Assembly (NCBI GenBank): GCA_021811745.1
Contig: JAJZNH010000808.1
Location: 1 to 5,546 of the forward strand
DNA length: 5,546 nt
Direction of reading: 5' to 3'
Source of the DNA: Acidobacteriota bacterium
GTDB taxonomy: Bacteria; Acidobacteriota; Terriglobia; Terriglobales; Acidobacteriaceae
Part shown: piece after piece, positions 1 through 4,493 of the stretch
Numbering within the stretch: the stretch's first letter is position 1
How the letters are laid out: each line of letters starts with the position of its first letter
The notes under the pieces: model-generated
What the model was told of the DNA's origin: nothing
The model's database searches: none
The model's input: the letters and a program-made list of their open reading frames with translations, nothing else
Program-made: the position numbers and the translations under genes

Positions 1-267
1 GAACGGGCCTCCCGGTGGCAGCGGACCGATCTCCAGCTTCCAGTTCCCTGCCCGGTCCGTCGTGGTGCTGGCGTGCACGTCTCCCACCGTGACGGCGATC
101 GCTTCGCCCGGATCGGCCGTTCCCCAGACGGGGTCCTGCGCGTTCGCTTGCAGCACCATGTTGTCGCTGAAAAGCGAGGGCAGCTTGACGGCTGCCATGG
201 CGCGAGCCAGACCGAGCCCCCCAAGACCGAGGAGACAAAAGACCGTCCGAACGGACCAAGAGCGCAT
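1..267 (-). CDS. Sialate O-acetylesterase (SASA family), N-terminal part, cut by window edge
   Basis: Eighty-nine codons are visible from the ATG at 265-267, and the frame stays open to the left edge. GGAGG at 278-282 lies 10 nt upstream and supports this start. Residues 1-25 form a Sec signal peptide: a basic start (MRSWSVR), a Leu/Gly-rich core, and an Ala-Met-Ala site at 23-25. After it comes the family's N-terminal beta-sandwich signature, with LPSLFSDNMVLQ at 29-40, PVWG at 46-49 and ADPGE at 51-55. The stretch AGNWKLEIGPLPPGGPF (73-89) matches the usual 'G-W-x-L-x-x-L-x-x-GGP' strand. Family members remove O-acetyl groups from sialic acids or, in soil bacteria, probably from acetylated plant or microbial glycans. 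The exported form suggests periplasmic or extracellular action. The catalytic GQSN region lies beyond the window, so activity cannot be judged. A REP-like hairpin array lies just upstream. The family is fairly certain; the substrate is not. Confidence 0.85.
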   Translation of the reverse strand, partial: MRSWSVRTVFCLLGLGGLGLARAMAAVKLPSLFSDNMVLQANAQDPVWGTADPGEAIAVTVGDVHASTTTDRAGNWKLEIGPLPPGGPF

Positions 268-288
268 ATTCTCATTTCCTCCCAGCAA

Positions 289-376
289 GCCCGCTTTAGC
301 GGGCGAAAGATGGTAGCCCCAAGCGCAAGCCTGGGGAAAGGTGGCGAATTCAACCGCCCAGCCCCCACAAGGGGGC
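289..376. repeat. REP-like three-hairpin intergenic element
   Basis: Three GC-rich inverted repeats follow one another. The first is GCCCGC (289-294) with GCGGGC (299-304). The second is CCCCAAGC (317-324) with GCCTGGGG (329-336), which has one mismatch and closes a GCAA loop. The third is GCCCCC (361-366) with GGGGGC (371-376) around an ACAA loop. I remember this hairpin-chain layout as a dispersed intergenic repeat in Acidobacteriota and Planctomycetes, but copy number cannot be seen here. No transposase gene is nearby. The element ends only 6 nt before the Shine-Dalgarno of the esterase at 267, so on the minus strand it would lie in that gene's leader or promoter. Confidence 0.6.
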
Positions 377-445
377 GTAAGAAGAAACCCGAGTGAGAAA
401 AGTCATTTGAAGATGAATAATGGCCAATTCTTCTGACGCACTACG

Positions 446-597
446 TTAATTCCGAATCTTGGCCAGCAGCCCCTCGATCTCCGCTTTGATCTCCGCTGTT
501 GGCGGCAGCAGTGCCGCTCGTGCCCGCCCGCCGTAGAACCCATTGAAACCGCAAGCGTATTTTAGCCCTGGGATTCCCAATCCGCCCACAATGCGCT
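446..597 (-). pseudogene. Relic of aldolase 3' end (truncated paralogue of the gene at 2014-3078)
   Basis: Reading the minus strand gives 49 codons ending in TAA (446-448). They encode RIVGGLGIPGLKYACGFNGF, then a YGGRARA stretch, and finish with LLAKIRN. This aligns without gaps to the last 49 residues of the aldolase at 2014-3078. By hand count there are about 24 base differences in 150 (roughly 84% identity). They fall in 20 codons: 7 change the amino acid, and 13 are synonymous or change one stop codon to another. Similarity stops abruptly at 597, where the copy reads TAG in place of the Gln codon. Nothing 5' of that point resembles the aldolase, and there is no start codon, so this is a dead fragment. 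The excess of synonymous changes suggests that the parent copy was under protein-level selection before truncation. Confidence 0.88.
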
Positions 598-714
598 AAC
601 GCTTCGCTCCAACCGCTAGTGAAGCAAACGCATGGTAAGAGCCGGCGGTCGGGCTGCGCTCTATCCTTCCATACCAGGCGCAGATCCGTACCTTCCAGCC
701 GGCCACCCAGCCAG
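598..714. other. Non-coding stretch between the aldolase relic and vapC
   Basis: No supported gene lies here. The left end contains an imperfect hairpin (GCTTCGCT 601-608 with AGTGAAGC 618-625, one G-T pair). Short minus-strand reading frames exist but have no start, Shine-Dalgarno or recognisable family. I see no clear terminator for vapC. The segment may be the tail of whatever DNA arrived with the toxin-antitoxin module. Confidence 0.4.
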
Positions 715-1086
715 TCACAGAGGATAAGGAATTCTCACTCCGGCGGCGCCGGCAGGGAAATCGCGGATGTTGCGGGTGACCAGAGTTCGGCCTGAGACTT
801 CAGCCGTTGCCTGCACCACCGCATCCGGCAGCTTGATCTTGCGCGCGCGGCGGATTTGAAGCGCGCGTTCTGCAATCTCAGACGTGAGAGCCAACGTGTG
901 AAAGTTGAGCAGAAACGCACGGGTTTGATTCTCGTCAGCCGGGGTTGAACCGGCCATCACCTCCATCCAGGTGATGACGCTAATGGCGCGGTCGGAGGAT
1001 CGGTCCAGTTCAATGCGGGCCTGGGGACGGGAGCTGAGGTAATCGATCAGAATGTTGGTATCGAACAACACGGGCGTGTCTACCAT
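715..1086 (-). CDS. vapC: VapC-type PIN-domain toxin ribonuclease
   Basis: This 123-residue protein has the usual size and layout of a VapC toxin, a Mg2+-dependent RNase that cuts tRNA or rRNA and is held inactive by its VapB partner. The PIN acidic residues are in place: Asp9 in LFDTNILIDYL, Glu42 in TWMEVMAG, Asp88 in KLPDAVVQATA, and the TRNIRDF motif at 104-110 carrying Asp109. The active site therefore looks complete. The ATG at 1084-1086 overlaps the vapB stop by 7 nt (ATGGTAG), which indicates translational coupling with the antitoxin. Nothing suggests decay, although the genes on both sides of the vapBC module are broken. The target RNA cannot be inferred from sequence. Confidence 0.93.
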   Translation of the reverse strand: MVDTPVLFDTNILIDYLSSRPQARIELDRSSDRAISVITWMEVMAGSTPADENQTRAFLLNFHTLALTSEIAERALQIRRARKIKLPDAVVQATAEVSGRTLVTRNIRDFPAGAAGVRIPYPL

Positions 1087-1295
1087 TCCGCCCGCATCCT
1101 CTCCTGGTACTCCAGACCATCCTCAGGATGGCTCGCCCACAGTCCGAACGCTTCATGATTCATCGTCTTCCGGTAAGGAGCCAGCGCCGTTCGAATCGCC
1201 CGGCGTACAAACTCCGCGCGGGAAATCTCCAACCGCTTCACAATGGCATTGAGCAGTTTGAAATCCTTGTCCGGTATGTCAATGAGGGTTCGCAT
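1080..1295 (-). CDS. vapB: VapB-type ribbon-helix-helix antitoxin
   Basis: This 71-residue protein precedes and overlaps vapC. Residues 1-8 (MRTLIDIP) form the DNA-binding ribbon. Residues 11-40 are helical and contain SRAEFVRRAIRTAL, a typical CopG/RHH second helix. The C-terminal tail has FGLW at 50-53, DGLEYQ at 59-64 and ends in RAEW, a pattern I recognise from VapB tails that occupy the VapC active site. The purine-rich GGAAGG at 1301-1306 lies 5 nt upstream of the ATG at 1293-1295. VapB should neutralise the toxin and, with it, repress the operon by binding the repeated TATATCA sites just upstream (1309-1351). Confidence 0.9.
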   Translation of the reverse strand: MRTLIDIPDKDFKLLNAIVKRLEISRAEFVRRAIRTALAPYRKTMNHEAFGLWASHPEDGLEYQERMRAEW

Positions 1296-1308
1296 GGACC
1301 CCTTCCAT

Positions 1309-1351
1309 GATATATCAATAGTATATCACTATTTGCTTTCTAGGTATATCA
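1309..1351 (-). promoter_or_regulatory. vapBC promoter and operator repeats
   Basis: An AT-rich island in GC-rich DNA holds three exact copies of TATATCA at 1311-1317, 1322-1328 and 1345-1351. Their spacings are 11 and 23 bp, about one and two helical turns, so all face the same side of the helix. A perfect 6-bp inverted repeat (AATAGT 1317-1322, ACTATT 1328-1333) and the palindrome GATATATC (1309-1316) overlap them. Read on the minus strand, TATACT (complement of 1320-1325) is a good -10 candidate about 25 nt from the vapB ATG. TTGATA (complement of 1347-1352) resembles a -35, but its 21-nt spacing is long. Repressor binding by the VapBC complex here would block transcription start. Confidence 0.6.
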
Positions 1352-1369
1352 ACGGCGCGCCCCGCGCCG

Positions 1370-1504
1370 CTAACCTCTGGCCCTCACGGCGTTCTCGCGC
1401 TCTTCCATCTCGAGATGGGAGCGCATCTCAGCATGGAGATCCTCAGCCAGCTTCCGCCGCCGGAACATCGCGCCAAGTTTCGAAAGCTCGCGCCGCCAGC
1501 TCAT
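1370..1504 (-). pseudogene. N-terminal remnant of an ADOP-type ABC transporter permease
   Basis: The ATG at 1502-1504 overlaps the padR stop (ATGA). That is the standard arrangement of acidobacterial padR-permease pairs. The 44 residues include MSWRREL, FRRRKLAEDLHAEMRSHLEM (14-33) and EERENAVRARG, which match the cytoplasmic 'RR-L-x-x-EL-x-x-E-x-x-x-HLEM' leader of these permeases. Intact members are about 800 residues long with eight or more membrane helices. Here a TAG follows residue 44, and the DNA beyond it is the vapBC promoter, so all membrane and extracytoplasmic parts are missing. It could still be translated as a short peptide, but transporter function is lost. Confidence 0.75.
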
Positions 1505-1863
1505 GACGTTTCCTCGGATTCGGCCGGCCGCAGAACCCCGGTGATCGCTCGCACAAAGCGCTCCCAGCGAGACGTCTCGGCGGCCAACTGACTCCGCCCT
1601 CTTGCCGTGAGCCGGTAATACTTGGCCCGCTGCTTGTTTTCCGAGACGCCCCACTCTGCCGTGATCCCGCCCTCCAGCTGCAGGCGCTGCAGGGCGGGAT
1701 ACAGAGACCCGTGTTCCACTTTCAGAGCCTCTTCCGACATGCGCTCAATGAACTTGGCAATGCCATGCCCGTGGTTCGGGCCCCAGCGCAAGGTGCGCAG
1801 GATCAGCATGTCGAGCGAGCCATAAACCAGTTCGATTCGGTCCCCGGGTGATCGCTTGGCCAT
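1501..1863 (-). CDS. PadR-family transcriptional regulator
   Basis: This is a 120-residue winged-helix repressor. The PadR core is easy to read: YGSLDMLILRTLRWGPNHGH at 14-33 (helix 1 and turn), then KVEHGSLYPALQRLQLEG (recognition helix region), AEWGVSENKQRAKYYRLTARG (the wing with its usual AKYYRLT), and a short C-terminal helix. The length fits the small PadR class that lacks a large dimerisation domain. I chose the ATG at 1861-1863 (MAKRSPGD). An in-frame upstream ATG at 1908 would place the start inside the operator repeats and add 15 residues not typical of the family. PadR proteins of this type usually repress themselves and the downstream permease. Here that permease is only a 44-codon remnant, so the regulator appears orphaned unless it acts elsewhere. 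Confidence 0.9.
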   Translation of the reverse strand: MAKRSPGDRIELVYGSLDMLILRTLRWGPNHGHGIAKFIERMSEEALKVEHGSLYPALQRLQLEGGITAEWGVSENKQRAKYYRLTARGRSQLAAETSRWERFVRAITGVLRPAESEETS

Positions 1864-1869
1864 ATCGGC

Positions 1870-1923
1870 AGCTAATCTACTACACAAGGTGGTAGATCTA
1901 CTACACAAGGTGGTAGATTAGCT
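1870..1923 (-). promoter_or_regulatory. padR operator: nested 54-bp symmetrical site
   Basis: The site begins 7 bp upstream of the padR ATG. An 11-bp perfect inverted repeat forms the outer arms (AGCTAATCTAC 1870-1880, GTAGATTAGCT 1913-1923). At the exact centre is a 10-bp palindrome, GTAGATCTAC (1892-1901). The two 11-bp spacers (1881-1891 and 1902-1912) are identical: TACACAAGGTG. The region can also be read as two 23-bp imperfect palindromes repeated every 21 bp, two helical turns. This fits two PadR dimers binding side by side for autoregulation. A clear -35/-10 pair could not be assigned. Confidence 0.75.
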
Positions 1924-1960
1924 ACTGCCTTGGTGGCTTTTTGACCAATTCAACGGTTCT

Positions 1961-1975
1961 CCAGGGCTTCCCTGG
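1961..1975 (-). other. Stem-loop downstream of the aldolase gene
   Basis: CCAGGG (1961-1966) and CCCTGG (1970-1975) form a perfect 6-bp stem with a 3-nt loop, 39 nt past the aldolase stop on the minus strand. No T tract follows, so it is not a classic intrinsic terminator. It could protect the mRNA 3' end or be incidental. Confidence 0.3.
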
Positions 1976-2013
1976 CTGAGCCGAAAGCCTCGCGAGAGAG
2001 TCCCATATCTGAG

Positions 2014-3078
2014 CTAGTTCCGGATCTCGGCCAGCAGCCCCTCAATCTCCGCTTTGATCTCCGCCGTCGGCGGCAGCAGCGGCGCCCGCGCGCGCCCGCC
2101 GTAGTACCCGTTGTAGTCGCAGGCGTATTTCAGCCCTGGAACTCCCAGCGCGCCCACAATGCGCTGATTGGCCCCCGCGATCCTCCTCTGCTTCTCTTCG
2201 GCAAGCTTCAGATCATGGTCCTTCCATGCCTGATACACCTCTTGGCAGGCCTGGGGAGCACAGGCTGCAAAGGCAAGAATGGCGCCCGACGCGCCGGCCT
2301 CAAGCGCGGGCAACGTCGCGCTTGCCGACCCGCAATGCACCTGGAACCCCACCTCCTTGCTGCGCGTCTTGAGTGCGATCCCCGGTGGGGCCGTCGCCAG
2401 GGCCGCGCCTCCCGCCAGTTCCCCGGCGGAGACAAACGCCCCCGTCGGCTCCGGCTTGCTCGCCAACATGCGCCCCGTAACGGCTTCAAAGACCGGCGTC
2501 ACCGTCACCGTCCGCCGCGGCCCGTTGCGCGTCAAGTCCACCTGGGCGCGAATCCTCTCCACGTCGCCGCTCGAATCCTTGATGCCGATGATGTTCGGGT
2601 GCTGCGCCAGCTCCGCCACTACCTCCACCGGAATCTGGTACGGAACACACTTGGGAATGTTGTAGAGCATGACCGGCAGCGGCGATTGGTCGGCCACGCT
2701 GCGAAAATAATGTAGCACCGCCGCAGTCGACATCTGCCCGGCATAGTAGTGCGGCGTGCGCACGAGCACTGCATCGTACTGGAATCCGGCTGCCGCCTCG
2801 GCTAACTCCACCGTCCCCTTCACGCTGTCTCGGCCCACACCGGCAATCAGCACCTTCTCCGAAGCCGTCGCCTCGGCCGCTACCCGCAGCACCTCGCGCG
2901 ACTCGGTATCGTCCAGCATCACGGCCTCGCCCGTGGAACCCAGAACCACCATCCCCGCCAGCAGGCTGCGGGAGTAGCGGGCCATGTTCGCCTCAAGTTT
3001 CTTGAAATACACGCCCTCATCGGGATAAAACGGCGTCGTTACGGCGGCAAAAATCCCTTCTATCAGCATGTTCCTCAT
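2014..3078 (-). CDS. DHDPS/NAL-superfamily class I aldolase, HOGA1-like
   Basis: This 354-residue TIM-barrel lyase splits or forms pyruvate-derived 2-oxo acids through a Schiff base. Lys167 in GIKDSSGD is the expected Schiff-base lysine, Tyr139 in YNIP the catalytic tyrosine, and GSTGE (47-51) the carboxylate-binding loop. Cys144 sits where DapA has the Arg that binds aspartate semialdehyde, so a lysine-biosynthesis role is unlikely. The KDSSGDV motif and the C-terminal GVPGLKYACDYNGYYGG and RAPL stretch resemble 4-hydroxy-2-oxoglutarate aldolase (HOGA1), which yields pyruvate and glyoxylate. A sialic acid lyase or sugar-acid aldolase role stays possible. The family is usually about 290-310 residues; the excess is an Ala/Pro/Gly-rich insertion at about 186-238. 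The start is uncertain: ATG at 3078 lacks a Shine-Dalgarno, and ATG at 3069 (MLIEGIF) has GAGG only 3 nt upstream. A truncated paralogue lies at 446-597. Confidence 0.85.
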   Translation of the reverse strand: MRNMLIEGIFAAVTTPFYPDEGVYFKKLEANMARYSRSLLAGMVVLGSTGEAVMLDDTESREVLRVAAEATASEKVLIAGVGRDSVKGTVELAEAAAGFQYDAVLVRTPHYYAGQMSTAAVLHYFRSVADQSPLPVMLYNIPKCVPYQIPVEVVAELAQHPNIIGIKDSSGDVERIRAQVDLTRNGPRRTVTVTPVFEAVTGRMLASKPEPTGAFVSAGELAGGAALATAPPGIALKTRSKEVGFQVHCGSASATLPALEAGASGAILAFAACAPQACQEVYQAWKDHDLKLAEEKQRRIAGANQRIVGALGVPGLKYACDYNGYYGGRARAPLLPPTAEIKAEIEGLLAEIRN

Positions 3079-3176
3079 TGTACGGCCCGGGCTTTGCCGC
3101 TCACCTCTCTTCCCTGCCCCCCGCTCGCACCCAATTGTTCCCCGTGACCGCTGAGCTGTGCCGATAGTATGGTTAA

Positions 3177-3707
3177 GTGAACAACGATGGGGGGACAGCC
3201 GTGAAAATTGATTCTTTCCTTGAAGGCGATGAGCAGGACAGCGTATCGAGACTCATCTGGCAGGCGGCATGGTTCTTCATTCACGCCGTGCTGGCGCTAG
3301 CGTCCTGGCTTGCTCTCATGCTCGTAGGCTACGCCATCAATCCCACGGGTGTTTCGCAATGGTTTATCCTTCTCCTCTCCATCGCTATTCCCTTGGTGGT
3401 AGGCCTGCTCGTGGCTCGCATTCGCCCCGACGAGATGGCCACTGCGGTCTGGCTCCTGGGCCTGATCTGGATGCTCATCATCAGCCTCTGGGTTCTGGAC
3501 ATGCCCACCGGCCCCAATCAGTGCCTCCAATGTGGAGCCACCGAAAAGATCACGCGCACCTTCTTGAGCGTCCCCAGCCCCAGCGGACTGATCGACAACG
3601 ACGGGCCTTTCCTGGGCACATGGCCGGCTGCGGCGCTGGTTGGCTACTCCCTCGGCGCATGGCTAGCTCTGCGCAAGCGCACACCCCAGCCTGACTCCGA
3701 GCTCTAA
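3177..3707 (+). CDS. Small membrane protein of unknown function
   Basis: I do not recognise a family. From the GTG at 3177 the protein has 176 residues. A second GTG at 3201 (VKIDSFLEGD, 168 residues) follows a GGGGGGA run 5 nt upstream and may be the real start. Four hydrophobic segments are visible, at about 32-53, 62-82, 89-108 and 149-165, with charged RIRPDE after the second and a basic tail after the fourth (RKRTP). The loop between helices 3 and 4 contains CLQC (116-119), a single CxxC pair that could be redox-active or metal-binding, but there is no second pair. The gene diverges from the aldolase across about 100-120 bp, where TAGTAT at 3165-3170 is a weak -10 candidate. It converges on the TOBE regulator gene, and I see no convincing terminator in the 70 bp between them. 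Confidence 0.75.
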   Translation: MNNDGGTAVKIDSFLEGDEQDSVSRLIWQAAWFFIHAVLALASWLALMLVGYAINPTGVSQWFILLLSIAIPLVVGLLVARIRPDEMATAVWLLGLIWMLIISLWVLDMPTGPNQCLQCGATEKITRTFLSVPSPSGLIDNDGPFLGTWPAAALVGYSLGAWLALRKRTPQPDSEL

Positions 3708-3777
3708 CCCAAGTAACTCCCAAGCCCCGTCAGAAACGTCGTCCCAGGCAAGCCCTGCCCCATCCTGCCGGAGCGCT

Positions 3778-4182
3778 TTATGGCCGTCCGATCATCACTT
3801 CCGTAGCCTTGATCAGGGCCACCGCGGCGTCGCCGGGCTTCAGGTCCAATTCGCGCACTGCATCGGCCGTGATGATGGCGGTCACCCGCTGATTCCCCAC
3901 AGCGAGCACCACCTTGGCCAGCAGCCCTTCCATGCTGATCTCGGCCACCACGCCTCGTAACTGGTTTCGACCGCTGATGCGGGTTGTTCCCAGCCGTGCT
4001 GGCGACGTGGGCAAAAACTCTTCCAGCTCATCCAGCGGTATGCGGTGGTGTCCTCCTGGCGTCTTCACCGTGCGCAAGCGCCCGGCCAGGATCCAGTGCT
4101 TCAGCGCGGGGTAGCTCATCCCCAACTTTGCCGCGGCTTGCCGGGGAGTCAGCAGTACCGAAGAGTTCATAGCGCAGCCCAT
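3778..4182 (-). CDS. HTH-TOBE protein, molybdate-responsive regulator or molybdopterin-binding type
   Basis: This 134-residue protein has two parts. Residues 10-57 are an excisionase/MerR-like helix-turn-helix: LTPRQAAAKLGMSYPALKHW, then GRLRTVKTPGGHHRIP and DELEEFL. Residues 69-132 are a single TOBE domain (ISGRNQLRGVVAEI, GNQRVTAIIT, LDLKPGDAAVALIKATEVMIG), the fold that binds molybdate or tungstate in ModE and ModC. Proteins of this layout are commonly annotated as molybdopterin-binding or TOBE regulators, and a role in oxyanion sensing is inferred. No mod or moa genes lie in the window, so the targets are unknown. The ATG at 4182 uses GAGAGG (4188-4193) 5 nt upstream. The ATG at 4170 (MNSSVLL) is an alternative, but its AGGAGG would be 14 nt away. 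The 9-bp palindrome GTAAATTAC at 4198-4206 might be an autoregulatory site. Confidence 0.85.
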   Translation of the reverse strand: MGCAMNSSVLLTPRQAAAKLGMSYPALKHWILAGRLRTVKTPGGHHRIPLDELEEFLPTSPARLGTTRISGRNQLRGVVAEISMEGLLAKVVLAVGNQRVTAIITADAVRELDLKPGDAAVALIKATEVMIGRP

Positions 4183-4493
4183 AACCTCCTCTCGACAGTA
4201 AATTACACCTCCCGGTCTTCGTCCATCTTCGCCCGGGAGCCTCACCGCTGAGCCATGCTTCCCTTCCGTCCCACCTCGCCCGGCCCGATGCAAGCATCCA
4301 ACACAGCCTTTCCCTTTCGGCCCATTTTTCGAGCCTTGCGTGACTCAAATCACTCGACAGCGGCGCGTGTGGATGATAGCCTTCCGCTTGCATATCCACG
4401 GAGTACCAAAATATGCAATTCTCGGACTCCTCGGCCTGCGGATTCGGACTCGTCTTCGGCTTCAAACCTTAAGCGTTCGGAGGATTTGTGATA
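4183..4493. other. Divergent intergenic region between the TOBE regulator and hppA
   Basis: No gene is supported in these 311 bp. They must carry promoters for both flanking genes. Visible structure: the palindrome GTAAATTAC (4198-4206); a 7-bp inverted repeat CTCCCGG (4209-4215) with CCGGGAG (4233-4239), the second arm lying after two TCTTCG copies; and the longer inverted repeat at 4388-4418, listed separately. The hppA Shine-Dalgarno is at 4479-4483. Confidence 0.5.
4388..4418 (+). promoter_or_regulatory. Perfect inverted repeat upstream of hppA, possible operator or promoter
   Basis: TTGCATAT (4388-4395) and ATATGCAA (4411-4418) are perfect 8-bp inverted copies separated by 15 bp. Their centres are 23 bp apart, about two helical turns. 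The left arm begins with TTGCAT, which could serve as a -35. A -10 is less clear (AAATAT at 4409-4414 or TATGCA at 4412-4417). The site is 76 bp before the hppA ATG and has no T tract, so a dimeric regulator site fits better than a terminator. Confidence 0.45.

Noticed and set aside
289..376. Riboswitch or CRISPR interpretation of the hairpin array
   Set aside because: The stems differ from one another, there are no equal spacers or repeated units as in CRISPR, and no known riboswitch core motif is visible. A REP-like element fits better.
62..396. Two plus-strand reading frames over the esterase start and hairpin element
   Set aside because: They are antisense to the SASA signal peptide or run through the hairpins. 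They have no family signature, and the minus-strand reading is unmistakable.
1864..1908. Extended padR start at ATG 1908
   Set aside because: It would translate the operator repeats and add 15 residues outside the PadR fold. ATG 1863 gives the usual length.
2208..2715. Long reading frames of 93, 128 and 166 residues on both strands within the aldolase
   Set aside because: They are shadows of a high-G+C gene, very rich in Arg, Ala and Pro, and overlap conserved aldolase motifs.
3708..3777. Possible bidirectional terminator between the convergent genes
   Set aside because: Only 4-bp stems (such as GGCA/TGCC) without T tracts could be found.
4028..4465. 145-residue minus-strand frame overlapping the HTH-TOBE gene and its upstream region
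   Set aside because: It is out of frame with the recognisable HTH and TOBE domains and has no motif of its own.
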